Counted from the first letter of the stretch, positions 46,652-54,266 are shown. The stretch is DNA of 54,266 bases from an uncultured Actinomyces sp. (GCA_900545825.1 URAS01000016.1:1-54266); one strand, 5' to 3'. Program-made: numbers and translations. The notes: generated from the sequence alone by a model not told the origin.

Positions 46652-47842
46652 CTAGAAGCCCGCGGCGTAGGCGGTATCGGCATCGAAAGCCTGGACCAGC
46701 TGGGCGACCTGGTCGCGCTCGATAAGGAAGCCGTCGTGGCCGGCCGGCGAGGTGATCTCGGCGTAGCGGGCCTGGGGGATCTTCGCGGCGAGCTGCCGGC
46801 ACGCTTCCGGCAGAAACAGCCGGTCGGTGTCGACGCTGACGACCAAGGTCGGCGCCTCGATGAGCGACAGCGCCCTCGCGACCCCGCCGCGCTCGCGGCC
46901 GACATCGTGGGTGAGCATCGCCCTCGTCAATACCCGGTAGCTGCCGGCATCAAAACGCCTGGTCAGCTTGTCGCCGTGATAGTCGAGGTACGACTGGACG
47001 GCCAGGCGCCCACCCGTCATCGGGTCCTCGTCGCCCTGGGCGACCCGCCCGAACCGAGCATTGAGCTCGCCGGCGCTGCGATACGTCGCGTGCGCAATCT
47101 GGCGGGCGAGGGCGAGGCCGCCGGTCGGCTGAGCGTCCTCGCCGTAGTAGTCGCCGTCGCGGAACGCGGGGTCGAGCTCGAGGGCGCGCAGCTGCATCGA
47201 CGCCCATGCGGCCTGGTCAGCCGTGGTTTCCGCAGAGGTCGCGATGACGATCAGTCGGCCGACGCGTTCGGGATACATGCACGCCCATTCCAACGCCCGG
47301 TGTCCCCCGGCGGACGGGCCGACGACCATCGAAAACCGCCCGATCCCCAGGTAATCGGCCAAGCGCGCCTCGGCGATCACCATGTCGCGGACGGACAGCT
47401 GGGGGAACCGCGACCCCCACGGCCGCCCGTCCGGCGCCGGCGAGGCCGGCCCCGTCGACCCCTGACACCCACCGAGGACGTTCGCCGCGACGACGAAATA
47501 CCTGGTCGTGTCGATCGGGGCGCCGGGGCCGACCATGCCGTCCCACCAGCCGGGCGTCACGTGGTCGCCGTCGGCCTCGCCGATGACGTGCGAGTCGCCG
47601 GTCAGCGCGTGAAGGATGAGCACGGCATTCGTCCGCTGCGCGTTGAGCCGCCCCCACGTCTCGTACGCCAGCTGCGCGGCCGGCAGCACCTGGCCGGACT
47701 CGGCGCGCAGTGGCCCGATGTTGGCGAGGCGCAGGCCGGAACCGCCGGTGTGGGCCGCGGACGTCGCCGCGGTGCCGGGCGTGAACGGGTCGTCCTCGGG
47801 GTGGGCGTCGCAGGTGGGCAGGGACGGAACGATCGTGCTCAT
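46652..47842 (-). CDS. metX: Homoserine O-acetyltransferase
   Basis: A 396-aa alpha/beta-hydrolase-fold transferase that makes O-acetylhomoserine from homoserine and acetyl-CoA, the first committed step of methionine synthesis. Motifs: YETWGRLN, NAVLILHALTGDSHV, the nucleophile in VVGPSAGGHRALEW (S177; most MetX have GGSMGG here), and the Asp and His of SVDTDRLF and GHDGFL. The ATG at 47842 follows AGGAGG, which overlaps the metY stop, so metY-metX are coupled in that order. The P-S-A variation in the elbow is uncommon but the Ser is kept. Acyl preference (acetyl versus succinyl) is inferred from family and from the MetY partner. Confidence 0.95.
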   Translation of the reverse strand: MSTIVPSLPTCDAHPEDDPFTPGTAATSAAHTGGSGLRLANIGPLRAESGQVLPAAQLAYETWGRLNAQRTNAVLILHALTGDSHVIGEADGDHVTPGWWDGMVGPGAPIDTTRYFVVAANVLGGCQGSTGPASPAPDGRPWGSRFPQLSVRDMVIAEARLADYLGIGRFSMVVGPSAGGHRALEWACMYPERVGRLIVIATSAETTADQAAWASMQLRALELDPAFRDGDYYGEDAQPTGGLALARQIAHATYRSAGELNARFGRVAQGDEDPMTGGRLAVQSYLDYHGDKLTRRFDAGSYRVLTRAMLTHDVGRERGGVARALSLIEAPTLVVSVDTDRLFLPEACRQLAAKIPQARYAEITSPAGHDGFLIERDQVAQLVQAFDADTAYAAGF

Positions 47843-47851
47843 GGCGTCCTC

Positions 47852-49132
47852 CTAAATGGCGTTGAACCCGCGGGCGAGGTCGGCGATGATGTCGTCGACG
47901 TGCTCGAGGCCGACCGACAGGCGGATCGTCGACTCGGAGATCCCGCAGGCCGCGAGGTCTTCCGGCGTGCACTGTGAGTGCGTCGTCGACGCGGGGTGTG
48001 CGACGAGGGACCGGACGTCGCCGATGTTCGCGAGGTTGTAGTGCAGCTCGAGGGCGTCGACGAACCGTTCGCACGCCGCCTTGTCAGCGTCGATATCGAA
48101 CGCGAGGACGCCGCCCGCGCCGCCCGGCGCGTACTTCTGCTGCAGCGAATAATAAGGAGACGACTCGAGCCCGGCGTAGTTCACCGACCGCACGCGGTCG
48201 TGCGCCTCCAGCCACTTGGCGACCGCGAGGGCGTTGTCGCAGTGGCGCTGGACGCGCAGCGACAGCGTTTCGATGCCGAGGTCGACGAGGAACGAGTTGA
48301 ACGGCGACGCCGCCCACCCGAAGTCCCGCAGCCCCTGGGCGCGGGCCTTGACGATAAACGCCTGATTCCCCAGGTCGGAGTAGACGAGGCCGTGATACGA
48401 CGCGTCCGGCGTCGAGAATTCGCGGAACCGCTCGGGGTCGGCCGACCAGTCGAAGGTGCCGCCGTCGACGATCGCGCCGAGCACCGACGTGCCGTGGCCG
48501 CCCAGGTACTTCGTCGCCGAGTGGATGACGATGTCGGCGCCCCACTCGATCGGCCGGGTGAGGTACGGCGTCGCCACCGTGTTGTCGATAATCAGGGGCA
48601 CGCCGACCTCGTGTGCGGCCTTGGCGATCGGCTCGATGTCGAAGATGTCGCACTGGGGATTGGGGATCGTCTCGCCGAAGAACGCGACCGTCCGCTCGTC
48701 GGCGGCGGCCTTCCACGCGTCGGGATCGCGGGGGTCGTCGACGAAACGCGTCTCGATGCCCAGGCGCGGCAGGTTATTCGTCAGGGCGGCCTTTGAGCCG
48801 CCGTACAGCGACGGGGACGCGACGATGTTGTCGCCGGCGCGCCCGATTGTCGTCAGCGTGAGGATGAGGGCGCCCGCACCGGACGCGACGATCAGGCCGG
48901 CAATACCGCCCTCGAGGTCGGCGATGCGGTTTTCGACGACCTCGTTCGTCGGGTTCGTCAGGCGCGTGTAGATCGGGCCGGGATCGGCCAGCTTGAAACG
49001 GTTGGCGGCCTGCTCGGCCGAGTCGAACACGTAGGCGGACGTCTGGTAGATCGGCAGAACCGGTGCGCCCGTCGTCGGGTCGGGGCGCTGGCCGGCGTGA
49101 ATCTGGCGGGTATCAAAGTGCAGTTGGGACAT
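47852..49132 (-). CDS. metY: O-acetylhomoserine sulfhydrylase
   Basis: A 426-aa PLP enzyme that joins sulfide (or methanethiol) to O-acetylhomoserine to give homocysteine (or methionine). The Schiff-base Lys is K208 in HSATKYLGGHGT. SLYGGSKAALTNNLPRLGI, IIDNTVATPYLTRP and the C-terminal SLVAHPASTTHSQ are typical Cys/Met-metabolism signatures. I start it at MSQLHFDTRQIHAG (ATG 49132, with AAAGG 9 nt upstream), the family's usual N-terminus. It is the first gene of metY-metX. The 180-nt leader contains a leaderless 7-codon ORF, a hairpin and an intrinsic terminator (49186-49311), so expression is probably controlled by premature termination. Confidence 0.96.
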   Translation of the reverse strand: MSQLHFDTRQIHAGQRPDPTTGAPVLPIYQTSAYVFDSAEQAANRFKLADPGPIYTRLTNPTNEVVENRIADLEGGIAGLIVASGAGALILTLTTIGRAGDNIVASPSLYGGSKAALTNNLPRLGIETRFVDDPRDPDAWKAAADERTVAFFGETIPNPQCDIFDIEPIAKAAHEVGVPLIIDNTVATPYLTRPIEWGADIVIHSATKYLGGHGTSVLGAIVDGGTFDWSADPERFREFSTPDASYHGLVYSDLGNQAFIVKARAQGLRDFGWAASPFNSFLVDLGIETLSLRVQRHCDNALAVAKWLEAHDRVRSVNYAGLESSPYYSLQQKYAPGGAGGVLAFDIDADKAACERFVDALELHYNLANIGDVRSLVAHPASTTHSQCTPEDLAACGISESTIRLSVGLEHVDDIIADLARGFNAI

Positions 49133-49185
49133 TTTTCGGGGCCTTTCGATGAGTGCTGTGGAGCTACAGGGCGGTCCCGAGATAC

Positions 49186-49231
49186 AAAAAAGCCGCGCAG
49201 GCTCGGTCCGGGGACCGCTTTCGTGCACGGC
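49186..49231 (-). terminator. Intrinsic terminator in the metY leader
   Basis: On the reverse strand GCCGTGCA (49231-49224) pairs with TGCGCGGC (49199-49192, one G-U), enclosing the perfect inner stem CGGTCC/GGACCG, and is followed at once by six T (49191-49186). It lies 54 nt upstream of the metY start, inside the leader, so it acts as an attenuator rather than a gene end. Confidence 0.75.
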
Positions 49232-49260
49232 AGATATCGGCGCTAAGGCGCTGGGGTGAT

Positions 49261-49279
49261 GCTGACCGCGCGGGTCAGC
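49261..49279 (-). promoter_or_regulatory. Leader hairpin overlapping the uORF stop
   Basis: GCTGACC and GGTCAGC (7 perfect pairs) close a 5-nt loop. The stop codon of the 7-codon leader ORF is within the first arm, so a ribosome paused at or before the stop would prevent this hairpin from forming. Confidence 0.6.
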
Positions 49280-49298
49280 TGAACATTCGTTGGCTCAT
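49275..49298 (-). CDS. Leaderless 7-codon leader peptide before metY
   Basis: Reverse-strand TACTAT (49311-49306), 7 nt (CGAAGAC), then ATG and the short frame MSQRMFS, stop at 49277-49275. The promoter geometry is the same as for the leaderless genes in this window. The peptide has two Met and two Ser and its stop lies in the leader hairpin. It is a candidate sensor peptide for attenuation; length and codon content alone cannot prove translation. Confidence 0.5.
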   Translation of the reverse strand: MSQRMFS

Positions 49299-49305
49299 GT
49301 CTTCG

Positions 49306-49311
49306 ATAGTA
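49306..49311 (-). promoter_or_regulatory. Leaderless -10 of the metYX leader
   Basis: TACTAT placed 7 nt before the ATG of the leader ORF. No clear -35 hexamer is seen. Confidence 0.5.
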
Positions 49312-49690
49312 GCAAGGCTTCCGCGGACGGCATCCGCATCTCAGATTCCGGACACCAGATTGTCGAGGGTGCCCTCGGGCGGGCGCGCCGACCGGGGGAG
49401 GGAGACGCCCTCGGGCGAAACGGTCACGTTCACAGGCTGGTTGCCACGCGGTCACGGATCGGCCGCCTGGCGATCACGGGTCGGTTGCGGCGCGGTCACG
49501 GCGCCGGGAAGCGCGGCGGCAAAAGTGTGATCTGTCTGTTATCACGCGTCCGGCAATCGGATCGTTGCGACACGCCGAGGCGCCCGAATGCGAACCGGAA
49601 AAATGCGTTTGTCCTGGCCAGAACGCGGCGAAAACTGTGGGGAGAGTGGTTCTCGTGTGACTATCGGGGCGGGTGGGGAATCTGTGGGGG
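49312..49690. other. Intergenic region between metY leader and the RipA-like gene
   Basis: No convincing gene. GGTCACGTTCAC at 49422-49433 is a remnant of the Family I repeat, with CGGTCACGG-like echoes up to about 49500. The rest shows no clear hairpin or promoter until 49694. Confidence 0.45.
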
Positions 49691-49693
49691 CTG

Positions 49694-49722
49694 TTGCGGG
49701 TGTGGTAACAGTCGGGTAACGT
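49694..49722 (+). promoter_or_regulatory. Promoter of the RipA-like gene
   Basis: TTGCGG (49694-49699), 17 bp, TAACGT (49717-49722), giving a start near 49729 and a leader of about 40 nt with an AGGAGG ribosome site. Confidence 0.6.
49705..49720 (+). promoter_or_regulatory. GTAAC-N6-GTAAC box (MtrA-type)
   Basis: A perfect direct repeat GTAAC (49705-49709), six bases, GTAAC (49716-49720). This is the form reported for the response regulator MtrA, a regulator of cell-wall hydrolase genes. It overlaps the spacer and -10, suggesting repression or phosphorylation-dependent control. Confidence 0.6.
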
Positions 49723-49769
49723 GAAGGAAGTTTCAACTGTGAACACTGGCAAAGTATCAGGAGGACGGC

Positions 49770-51275
49770 ATGGGTCGATCGACAGGCGTGCGGTTCCGGT
49801 ACCGCACCGCGCGGGTCATCGCATTGACTGCGCTGTGTGCGCTGGGAACCTCGACGATCGTGATTCCTGCTTACGCCGATAGCTACGACGATGACGTCGC
49901 CGCCGCGAAGTCCCAGGAAAAGGCCGCGGCAGACTCCGTGGCCGGCATCGAATCCCAGCTGGCTGAGGTCGAAAAGCGTGCCCAGTCCACGCAGGACGAC
50001 GCCCAGGTGGCTGAGGACAACTACAACGCGGCGATGTCGAACCTCGTGATCGCGAAGGATCAGGAAAAGGCGTCCGATCAGCAGCTGGCCGACGCTAACG
50101 CGAAGCTCGAGAAGTCCCGCGAGGACCTGCGGTCCCTCGTCCAGGCGGTCTACACGACGGGTGGCGGCTCGCTGTCCTCGCTGACGCCGTATCTGACGAA
50201 GAACGGGCTTGACGCGGTCGAGATCCGCCAGGTCGCCGTCCAGGTGTTGGGCTCGCGGGCGGAGGGCCAGCTCAAGCAGTTCGAGGCCGCCAGCGATTCC
50301 GCGAAGAAGGCGTCGGACGAGGCCAAGGCCGCCGTCCAGCAGCGTGAGCAGGCCGCCCAGCTGGCCCAGCAGGCCAAGGACCGTTCCGAGCAGGTCGCCG
50401 CGCAGACGCAGACCGAGCTGCAGACGCTGCAGGGGCAGCACGACGCCCTTGTGGCGAAGCTCGCCCAGGCCCGCGGCGTGACGCTGGAGGCCGAGAAGGC
50501 GCGCCAGGCCGAGCTTGACCGCCAGGCCGCCGAGCGTCAGGCCGCCGAAGAGAAGGCCGCGATCGAGGCCGTCCAGAAGCAGGCCGCCGAGGCCGCCGCC
50601 AAGAAGGCTGCCGAAGAGGCCGCGGCGAAGAAGGCCGCGGACGACGCCGCCGCCAAGAAGGCTGCCGAGGACGCCGCCGCCAAGAAGGCTGCCGAGGACG
50701 CTGCGGCCAAGAAGGCTGCCGACGCCAAGAAGGCTGCCGACCAGGCTGCGGCCAAGAAGGCGGCGGACGCTGCCGCGAAGAAGGCCGCCGCCGATGCCGC
50801 GGCGAAGAAGGCTGCTGCCGCCAAGAAGGCCGCCGAGCAGGCAGCGGCGAAGAAGGCCGCCGAACAGGCCGCCGCCAAGAAGGCGACACCTAAGCCGGCC
50901 GCCTCGGCCACGAAGAAGACGACCGTTTCCAGTGACGGCAGCCGTGGTGCGGCAGTCGCCAACTACGCCCTCAGGTTTGTCGGCGTCCCCTACGTGTGGG
51001 GCGGGACGACGCCGAGGGGCTTTGACTGCTCCGGCCTCGTCCAGTACTCCTACCTGCACGCCGTCGGCGTCCAGCTGCCGCGCGTGTCGTGGTCGCAGGG
51101 CGCGTCGGGCCGCGTGATCTCGAAGTCGCAGGCACGCGCCGGTGACCTCGTCTACTACGGCGGTCACATCGCCATCTACTTGGGCAACGGCATGATGGTT
51201 CACGCGCCGAAGCCGGGCGACCACGTGAAGGTTGCCCCGGTCTACGGCCACCCGCAGTACGTCAGGATTCTCTAG
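49770..51275 (+). CDS. Secreted NlpC/P60 peptidoglycan hydrolase, RipA-like
   Basis: A 501-aa endopeptidase that cleaves within peptidoglycan stem peptides during cell separation. The signal peptide (1-36) ends at AYA-DS. A coiled-coil region covers about 38-270, as in RipA/PcsB-type proteins, which FtsEX-like or septal factors activate. Residues 275-380 are a striking AAKKAA-type array (AAAKKAAEEA, AAAKKAADDA and variants), longer than in most homologues. The NlpC/P60 domain (about 390-501) has the catalytic Cys420 in FDCSGLV, His466 in GGHIAIYLG and His478 in MMVHAPK. AGGAGG precedes the ATG. An MtrA-type box overlaps the promoter, matching control of ripA-like genes elsewhere. A bidirectional terminator follows. 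Confidence 0.93.
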   Translation: MGRSTGVRFRYRTARVIALTALCALGTSTIVIPAYADSYDDDVAAAKSQEKAAADSVAGIESQLAEVEKRAQSTQDDAQVAEDNYNAAMSNLVIAKDQEKASDQQLADANAKLEKSREDLRSLVQAVYTTGGGSLSSLTPYLTKNGLDAVEIRQVAVQVLGSRAEGQLKQFEAASDSAKKASDEAKAAVQQREQAAQLAQQAKDRSEQVAAQTQTELQTLQGQHDALVAKLAQARGVTLEAEKARQAELDRQAAERQAAEEKAAIEAVQKQAAEAAAKKAAEEAAAKKAADDAAAKKAAEDAAAKKAAEDAAAKKAADAKKAADQAAAKKAADAAAKKAAADAAAKKAAAAKKAAEQAAAKKAAEQAAAKKATPKPAASATKKTTVSSDGSRGAAVANYALRFVGVPYVWGGTTPRGFDCSGLVQYSYLHAVGVQLPRVSWSQGASGRVISKSQARAGDLVYYGGHIAIYLGNGMMVHAPKPGDHVKVAPVYGHPQYVRIL

Positions 51276-51301
51276 GAATCCTTGCATCCCTCTCTCAAAT
51301 A

Positions 51302-51340
51302 ACACGTGGGGCGGACCAATGAGTGGTCCGCCCCACGTGT
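51302..51340. terminator. Bidirectional terminator, ripA-like / ppa
   Basis: A perfect 17-bp stem (51302-51318 with 51324-51340, ACGTGGGGCGGACC arm) and a 5-nt loop between convergent genes. Confidence 0.88.
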
Positions 51341-51355
51341 GTGTTCTGTGGCGAC

Positions 51356-51913
51356 TTACTCGTCCAGCGGCGTCGCCAGCTGCCCAAAGATGTGGCTGAC
51401 GTTGCCGAAGTACTGCTCGTTGTTCTCTTGCTCCCACTTGTGGAGGCGCTCTTCGGAGCGGCGGATTTCCTCTTCCGCGCCCTCGCGGCCAACCCAGTGG
51501 GCGCCCTCGACGGACTTGCCGGGTTCCAGGTCCTTGTAGACCTCGAAGAAGTGCTGGACTTCCAGGCGGTGGAACTCCGACACGTCCTGGATGTCGGTAC
51601 GCCACGACGCGCGCTGGTCAGCAGCAGGGACGCAAATGACCTTGTCGTCGCCGCCGTGCTCGTCGCGCATACGGAACATGCCGAGGGCGCGACAGCGGAT
51701 CATGCAGCCGGGGAACGTCGGCTCTTCCAGCAGCACGAGGGCGTCGAGCGGGTCGCCGTCCTCACCCAGTGTGCCGTTGATGAACCCGTAGTCGTCTGGG
51801 TAGCGGGTCGAAGTGAACAGCATACGGTCCAGACGGATGCGGCCAGTTCGGTGGTCGATCTCGTACTTGTTCCGGTTGCCTTTAGGAATCTCGATTGTGA
51901 CGTCGAACTCCAC
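51356..51913 (-). CDS. ppa: Inorganic pyrophosphatase (family I)
   Basis: A 185-aa cytosolic enzyme that hydrolyses pyrophosphate and so drives nucleic-acid and activation reactions forward. The active-site loop DGDPLDALVL carries the metal-binding Asp residues; EIPKGNRNKYE and YGFINGTLGEDGDP are standard. The C-terminus is about 15 residues longer and more charged than in E. coli-type subunits. The GTG at 51913 follows AGGGGGT. It is divergent from dacB; ppa/dacB-tilS is a common actinobacterial arrangement. A 15-bp palindrome (51949-51963) lies between the divergent promoters. Confidence 0.97.
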   Translation of the reverse strand: MEFDVTIEIPKGNRNKYEIDHRTGRIRLDRMLFTSTRYPDDYGFINGTLGEDGDPLDALVLLEEPTFPGCMIRCRALGMFRMRDEHGGDDKVICVPAADQRASWRTDIQDVSEFHRLEVQHFFEVYKDLEPGKSVEGAHWVGREGAEEEIRRSEERLHKWEQENNEQYFGNVSHIFGQLATPLDE

Positions 51914-51948
51914 GGTTACCCCCTGTGGCTCGTGTGCCGATGGTAATG

Positions 51949-51963
51949 GGTCTAGCCTAGACC
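51949..51963. promoter_or_regulatory. Palindrome in the ppa/dacB divergent promoter region
   Basis: GGTCTAG-C-CTAGACC is a perfect 15-bp palindrome containing TAGGCT on the reverse strand. It may be an operator or a pair of overlapping -10 elements. Confidence 0.4.
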
Positions 51964-52038
51964 GTTAGACTTCTAGTGTTCCAGACCGCAGCGCTTGACG
52001 TGCGCTGTTGCTAGAAATCTGCAGGAAGGTGCGCAATC

Positions 52039-53472
52039 GTGCGATCGCGAGTCCTCTGGCCGGTCGTTTCGACCATCGCCGTTGTCGCCGTCGCGGGGGG
52101 CTATCTCGCACTCGACGCGTACGACATCGTTCCGGGCATCCTCACGACGAAACCCGTGATCGGGGCTAGCGAAACCTTGGTTAGGCCGGCATCGGTGGCC
52201 CCGGCCGCGGCCGTCCTGCCGCCGGCCGCGCAGACGACGACGATCAACAAGCAGGCGGTCCAGGCCCAGGTCGACACCCTCGTCAACACGCTGGCGCAGC
52301 CGAACGACCCGAACCAGCCGCCGCCGGCGCAGAACGCGCCCGCCTACGTCGCGCCGCACATTTCCGTCGAATTCCTCGATGCGGCGACGGGGGAAGAGGT
52401 CGCCGGCCACGAGTCCGAGGTCGCCTACACGCCGGCCTCGTCGACGAAGATCACGGCGATCGTCGCCGCGATGGAGAAGCTGGGGCCGGATCACACGTTT
52501 ACGACGAAGACGGCGCTCAACGGGACGACGGTGTCGCTGATCGCCGGGGGCGACCAGCTGCTGGGCGCGGGCGAGTCGAATCCGCTGGTCACGCGCGGTC
52601 ACGCCGGCCTGGGGACGCTGGCGGCCCAGACGGCCGAGAAGCTCAAGGCCCAAAAGGTGACGAGCGTGGCGGTCGCCCTCGACGACACAGTGTGGGGCGA
52701 CGAATCGCAGTCGCCGGACTGGCTGAGTCAGGGGATGGGGCAGTACGCCGGGCGGATTTCGCCGATCGCCATCAACACGGGCCTGTCAAACCCCCAGCTG
52801 ACCTACGGATACGTCGCCGATCCCGCGTTGAGTGCCGCGACGGTTTTCGCCGACGCCCTCAAGGCCCAGGGGATCGCCGTCAGTGGCGTCTCGCGGGCGA
52901 AGGCCAGTCCGGACGCGAAGCCGCTGGCCTCCGTCGAGTCGGCGCCGCTGGCCGACATCGCCCGGTCGCTGGCCAAGGCGTCGGACAACGTCCTCGCCGA
53001 GGGCGTCTGCCGGGCCGCCGCGCTGGCCGACGGCAAGCCGGGAACCTACGACGGGTCCGTCGCCATGGTGCGCGACACCGTGGGCGCCCTCGGGGTCGAC
53101 ATGTCGACGTACCAGGCCAGGGACTGTTCGGGCCTGTCGGAGCAGGGCAAGATTTCCGCCGGCGTCCTCGCGCACACCCTCTATACCGCCATCCACGGGA
53201 GCGACCCCAAGCTCGCGTCGGTCGCGGCGGCGCTGCCCGTCGCCGGGCTGGACGGGACGCTGCACGATCGGTTCCTCGGCAAGGGGAGCGCGGGGATCGT
53301 CCGCGCGAAGACCGGGTCGCTGTCGCACGCACGCTCGCTGACGGGGATCATGCCGACGGCGTCGGGGAGCATCCTCGTCTATTCCGTGGTCGTCGCCGAC
53401 TATCAGGAGGGGCAGGGCGGGCGCGTCCTCGACCACATCGACCGGATGATCGACGGTGTCGCCGCGCTCTAG
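52039..53472 (+). CDS. dacB: D-alanyl-D-alanine carboxypeptidase (PBP4/DacB type)
   Basis: A 477-aa class C penicillin-binding protein that trims or cleaves peptidoglycan stem peptides outside the membrane. An uncleaved or cleavable N-terminal segment (8-30) is followed by a Pro/Ala-rich stretch. The catalytic triad motifs are SSTK (S134-K137), SDN in AKASDNVLAE and KTG in VRAKTGSL. The insert between motifs is shorter than in E. coli PBP4, as usual for actinobacteria. The GTG at 52039 follows AGGAAGG at a rather long spacing. tilS starts inside its last codons. The gene sits in the conserved ppa/dacB-tilS neighbourhood. Confidence 0.93.
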   Translation: MRSRVLWPVVSTIAVVAVAGGYLALDAYDIVPGILTTKPVIGASETLVRPASVAPAAAVLPPAAQTTTINKQAVQAQVDTLVNTLAQPNDPNQPPPAQNAPAYVAPHISVEFLDAATGEEVAGHESEVAYTPASSTKITAIVAAMEKLGPDHTFTTKTALNGTTVSLIAGGDQLLGAGESNPLVTRGHAGLGTLAAQTAEKLKAQKVTSVAVALDDTVWGDESQSPDWLSQGMGQYAGRISPIAINTGLSNPQLTYGYVADPALSAATVFADALKAQGIAVSGVSRAKASPDAKPLASVESAPLADIARSLAKASDNVLAEGVCRAAALADGKPGTYDGSVAMVRDTVGALGVDMSTYQARDCSGLSEQGKISAGVLAHTLYTAIHGSDPKLASVAAALPVAGLDGTLHDRFLGKGSAGIVRAKTGSLSHARSLTGIMPTASGSILVYSVVVADYQEGQGGRVLDHIDRMIDGVAAL

Positions 53473-54266
53473 CCGCGCGGATTCCGCGGGGGGTACTTCC
53501 GGCGATTTCGCGCGGCCGTGCCTGGCCGACGGGTCGCTGCCGCCGACCGCATCGGAGCTGGTGGGACGCAATCCGCGGGGTGCCCTCGGGCAGGTGTCGC
53601 TGGCCGTGCGCCGCCACCTCATCGCCGCGTTTCCCCAGCCGGTTACCCTGCTGCTCGCCGTGTCCGGCGGCAGCGATTCCCTGGCGTTGGCGCTGGCCGT
53701 CGCCGACCTCGCGCCCAGGCTCGGCCACCGCGTCACCGCATGCACGATCGACCACGGCCTGCGCCCCGAATCGGCCGCCGAGGCCCGCCAGGTCGCCCGC
53801 GTCCTCGCCGCCCTCGGGGTAGCGAATCCGCAGGTCGCAACCGTGTCGCTGCCGGAGGGCGGCGGACCCGAGGGTGCCGCCCGTACCGCCCGCTGGCGGG
53901 CCCTGCGCACCTACGCCGGCCGCCTGCACGCCGCCGACGGCCGCCCGGTCGCGATCTGCACCGGTCACACCGCCGACGACCAGGCCGAGGGCGTCCTCCT
54001 CGCCCTCGCCCGCGGATCGGGGACACACGCGCTCGCGGGGATGGCCAGCGGCCTCGAGCCCGGCCCCCGCCAGATGGTCGAGGTCCACCGGCCGCTCCTC
54101 GACGTCCGCCGCTCGACCGTGCGCGCCGCCTTGGCGCAGGCCGGGCTCGCTTGGATCGAGGATCCGACGAACCGCGCCGACGGGCCGTGGCGGGCCGCGG
54201 ACGGGTCGCCGCTGCGCCGGGCCGCCGTGCGCGAGGATGCCCTCCCGGCGCTCGCGCGGGCGTTGG
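53456..54266 (+). CDS. tilS: tRNA(Ile)-lysidine synthase TilS, 3' end outside window
   Basis: The frame runs open to the window edge (270 codons seen). TilS makes lysidine at the wobble base of tRNA-Ile(CAU). The PP-loop ATPase motif is AVSGGSDSLALALA. DHGLRPESAAEA, GHTADDQAEGVLLALARGSG and RPLLDVRRSTVRAAL follow in the family order, then WIEDPTN. I give the first in-frame start, GTG at 53456, overlapping dacB by 17 nt. A GTG at 53561 after GGAG would place the PP-loop about 34 residues from the N-terminus, closer to the usual spacing, so the start is uncertain. The C-terminal domains lie beyond the window. hpt and ftsH typically follow. Confidence 0.92.
   Translation, partial: MSPRSSRADSAGGTSGDFARPCLADGSLPPTASELVGRNPRGALGQVSLAVRRHLIAAFPQPVTLLLAVSGGSDSLALALAVADLAPRLGHRVTACTIDHGLRPESAAEARQVARVLAALGVANPQVATVSLPEGGGPEGAARTARWRALRTYAGRLHAADGRPVAICTGHTADDQAEGVLLALARGSGTHALAGMASGLEPGPRQMVEVHRPLLDVRRSTVRAALAQAGLAWIEDPTNRADGPWRAADGSPLRRAAVREDALPALARAL

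Noticed and set aside
49186..49311. SAM-IV riboswitch upstream of metY
   Set aside because: A CATGAG sequence is present, but the GGCAACC core and closing P1 stem are missing and the predicted start removes the 5' part; kept as attenuator instead.
50580..50890. Tandem GCCAAGAAGGC-like units as a CRISPR-like or satellite array
   Set aside because: They are in frame and encode the AAKKAA repeat of the RipA-like protein; no spacer structure.

Overview
The window is high-GC (roughly two-thirds G+C), gene-dense chromosomal DNA from an actinobacterium. The evidence is an Lsr2 nucleoid protein, a MutT1-type Nudix/phosphatase, a nitrobindin-YgfZ-Dtd cluster, a DUF3152 protein, an Lsr2/ClpC pairing, the ppa/dacB-tilS gene order, and many leaderless promoters (TANNNT placed 6-7 nt before the start codon). 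The PTS-dependent dihydroxyacetone kinase, FeoABC, PpdK and MetXY together would fit a host- or mucosa-associated member of the Actinomycetaceae or a related family, but the species cannot be read from the sequence. I see no insertion sequence, prophage, CRISPR array, rRNA operon or integrase. The single tRNA is tRNA-Thr(CGU).

Layout. 1-5 kb: lsr2, tRNA-Thr, an unknown protein with a C-terminal HTH-like end, an MFS exporter, an FAH-family hydrolase and a small membrane protein, separated by four copies of an ~80-bp palindromic repeat. 5-11 kb: mutT1, the dhaKLM operon (reverse) and an LssY-like membrane protein. 11-18.2 kb (reverse): a GH3 beta-glucosidase, a MarR regulator and an OPT transporter, then a DUF47-Pit phosphate uptake pair with a lipoprotein; a compact structured RNA lies upstream of the Pit genes. 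18.6-22.3 kb: membrane protein, nitrobindin-ygfZ-dtd, macrodomain protein. 22.4-33.5 kb: clpC behind a likely ClgR site, small membrane protein plus KtrB-type K+ channel, a CapD-like dehydratase, CPBP and DUF3152 proteins, ppdK. 33.7-41.7 kb: alcohol dehydrogenase, feoA-feoB-feoC-like, and a 993-aa FAD/Fe-S dehydrogenase bracketed by two inverted copies of a 70-bp palindrome. 41.7-46.3 kb: a long Pro/Ala/Glu/Lys-rich membrane protein, a RAMA-domain protein and an alpha/beta hydrolase. 46.6-54.3 kb: metY-metX behind an attenuator-like leader, a RipA-like NlpC/P60 hydrolase behind a GTAAC-N6-GTAAC box, ppa, dacB and the 5' part of tilS.

How the genes work together. Themes are carbon entry to the PEP/pyruvate node (dhaKLM, ppdK, bglX, YdiJ-like dehydrogenase), metal and phosphate uptake (FeoABC, OPT, Pit), envelope maintenance (RipA-like, DacB, CapD-like, septum-formation lipoprotein) and protein quality control (ClpC, Dtd).

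The most interesting non-coding signals are: (1) a leaderless 7-codon upstream ORF, hairpin and intrinsic terminator before metY, resembling a peptide-dependent attenuator; (2) an ~89-nt multibranched RNA with its own predicted promoter and terminator at 18.4-18.5 kb; (3) two families of intergenic palindromic repeats. The best candidate protein oddities are a DhaM in which an EI-like domain is joined to the EIIA domain with no HPr, and the RAMA-domain protein coupled to a hydrolase.
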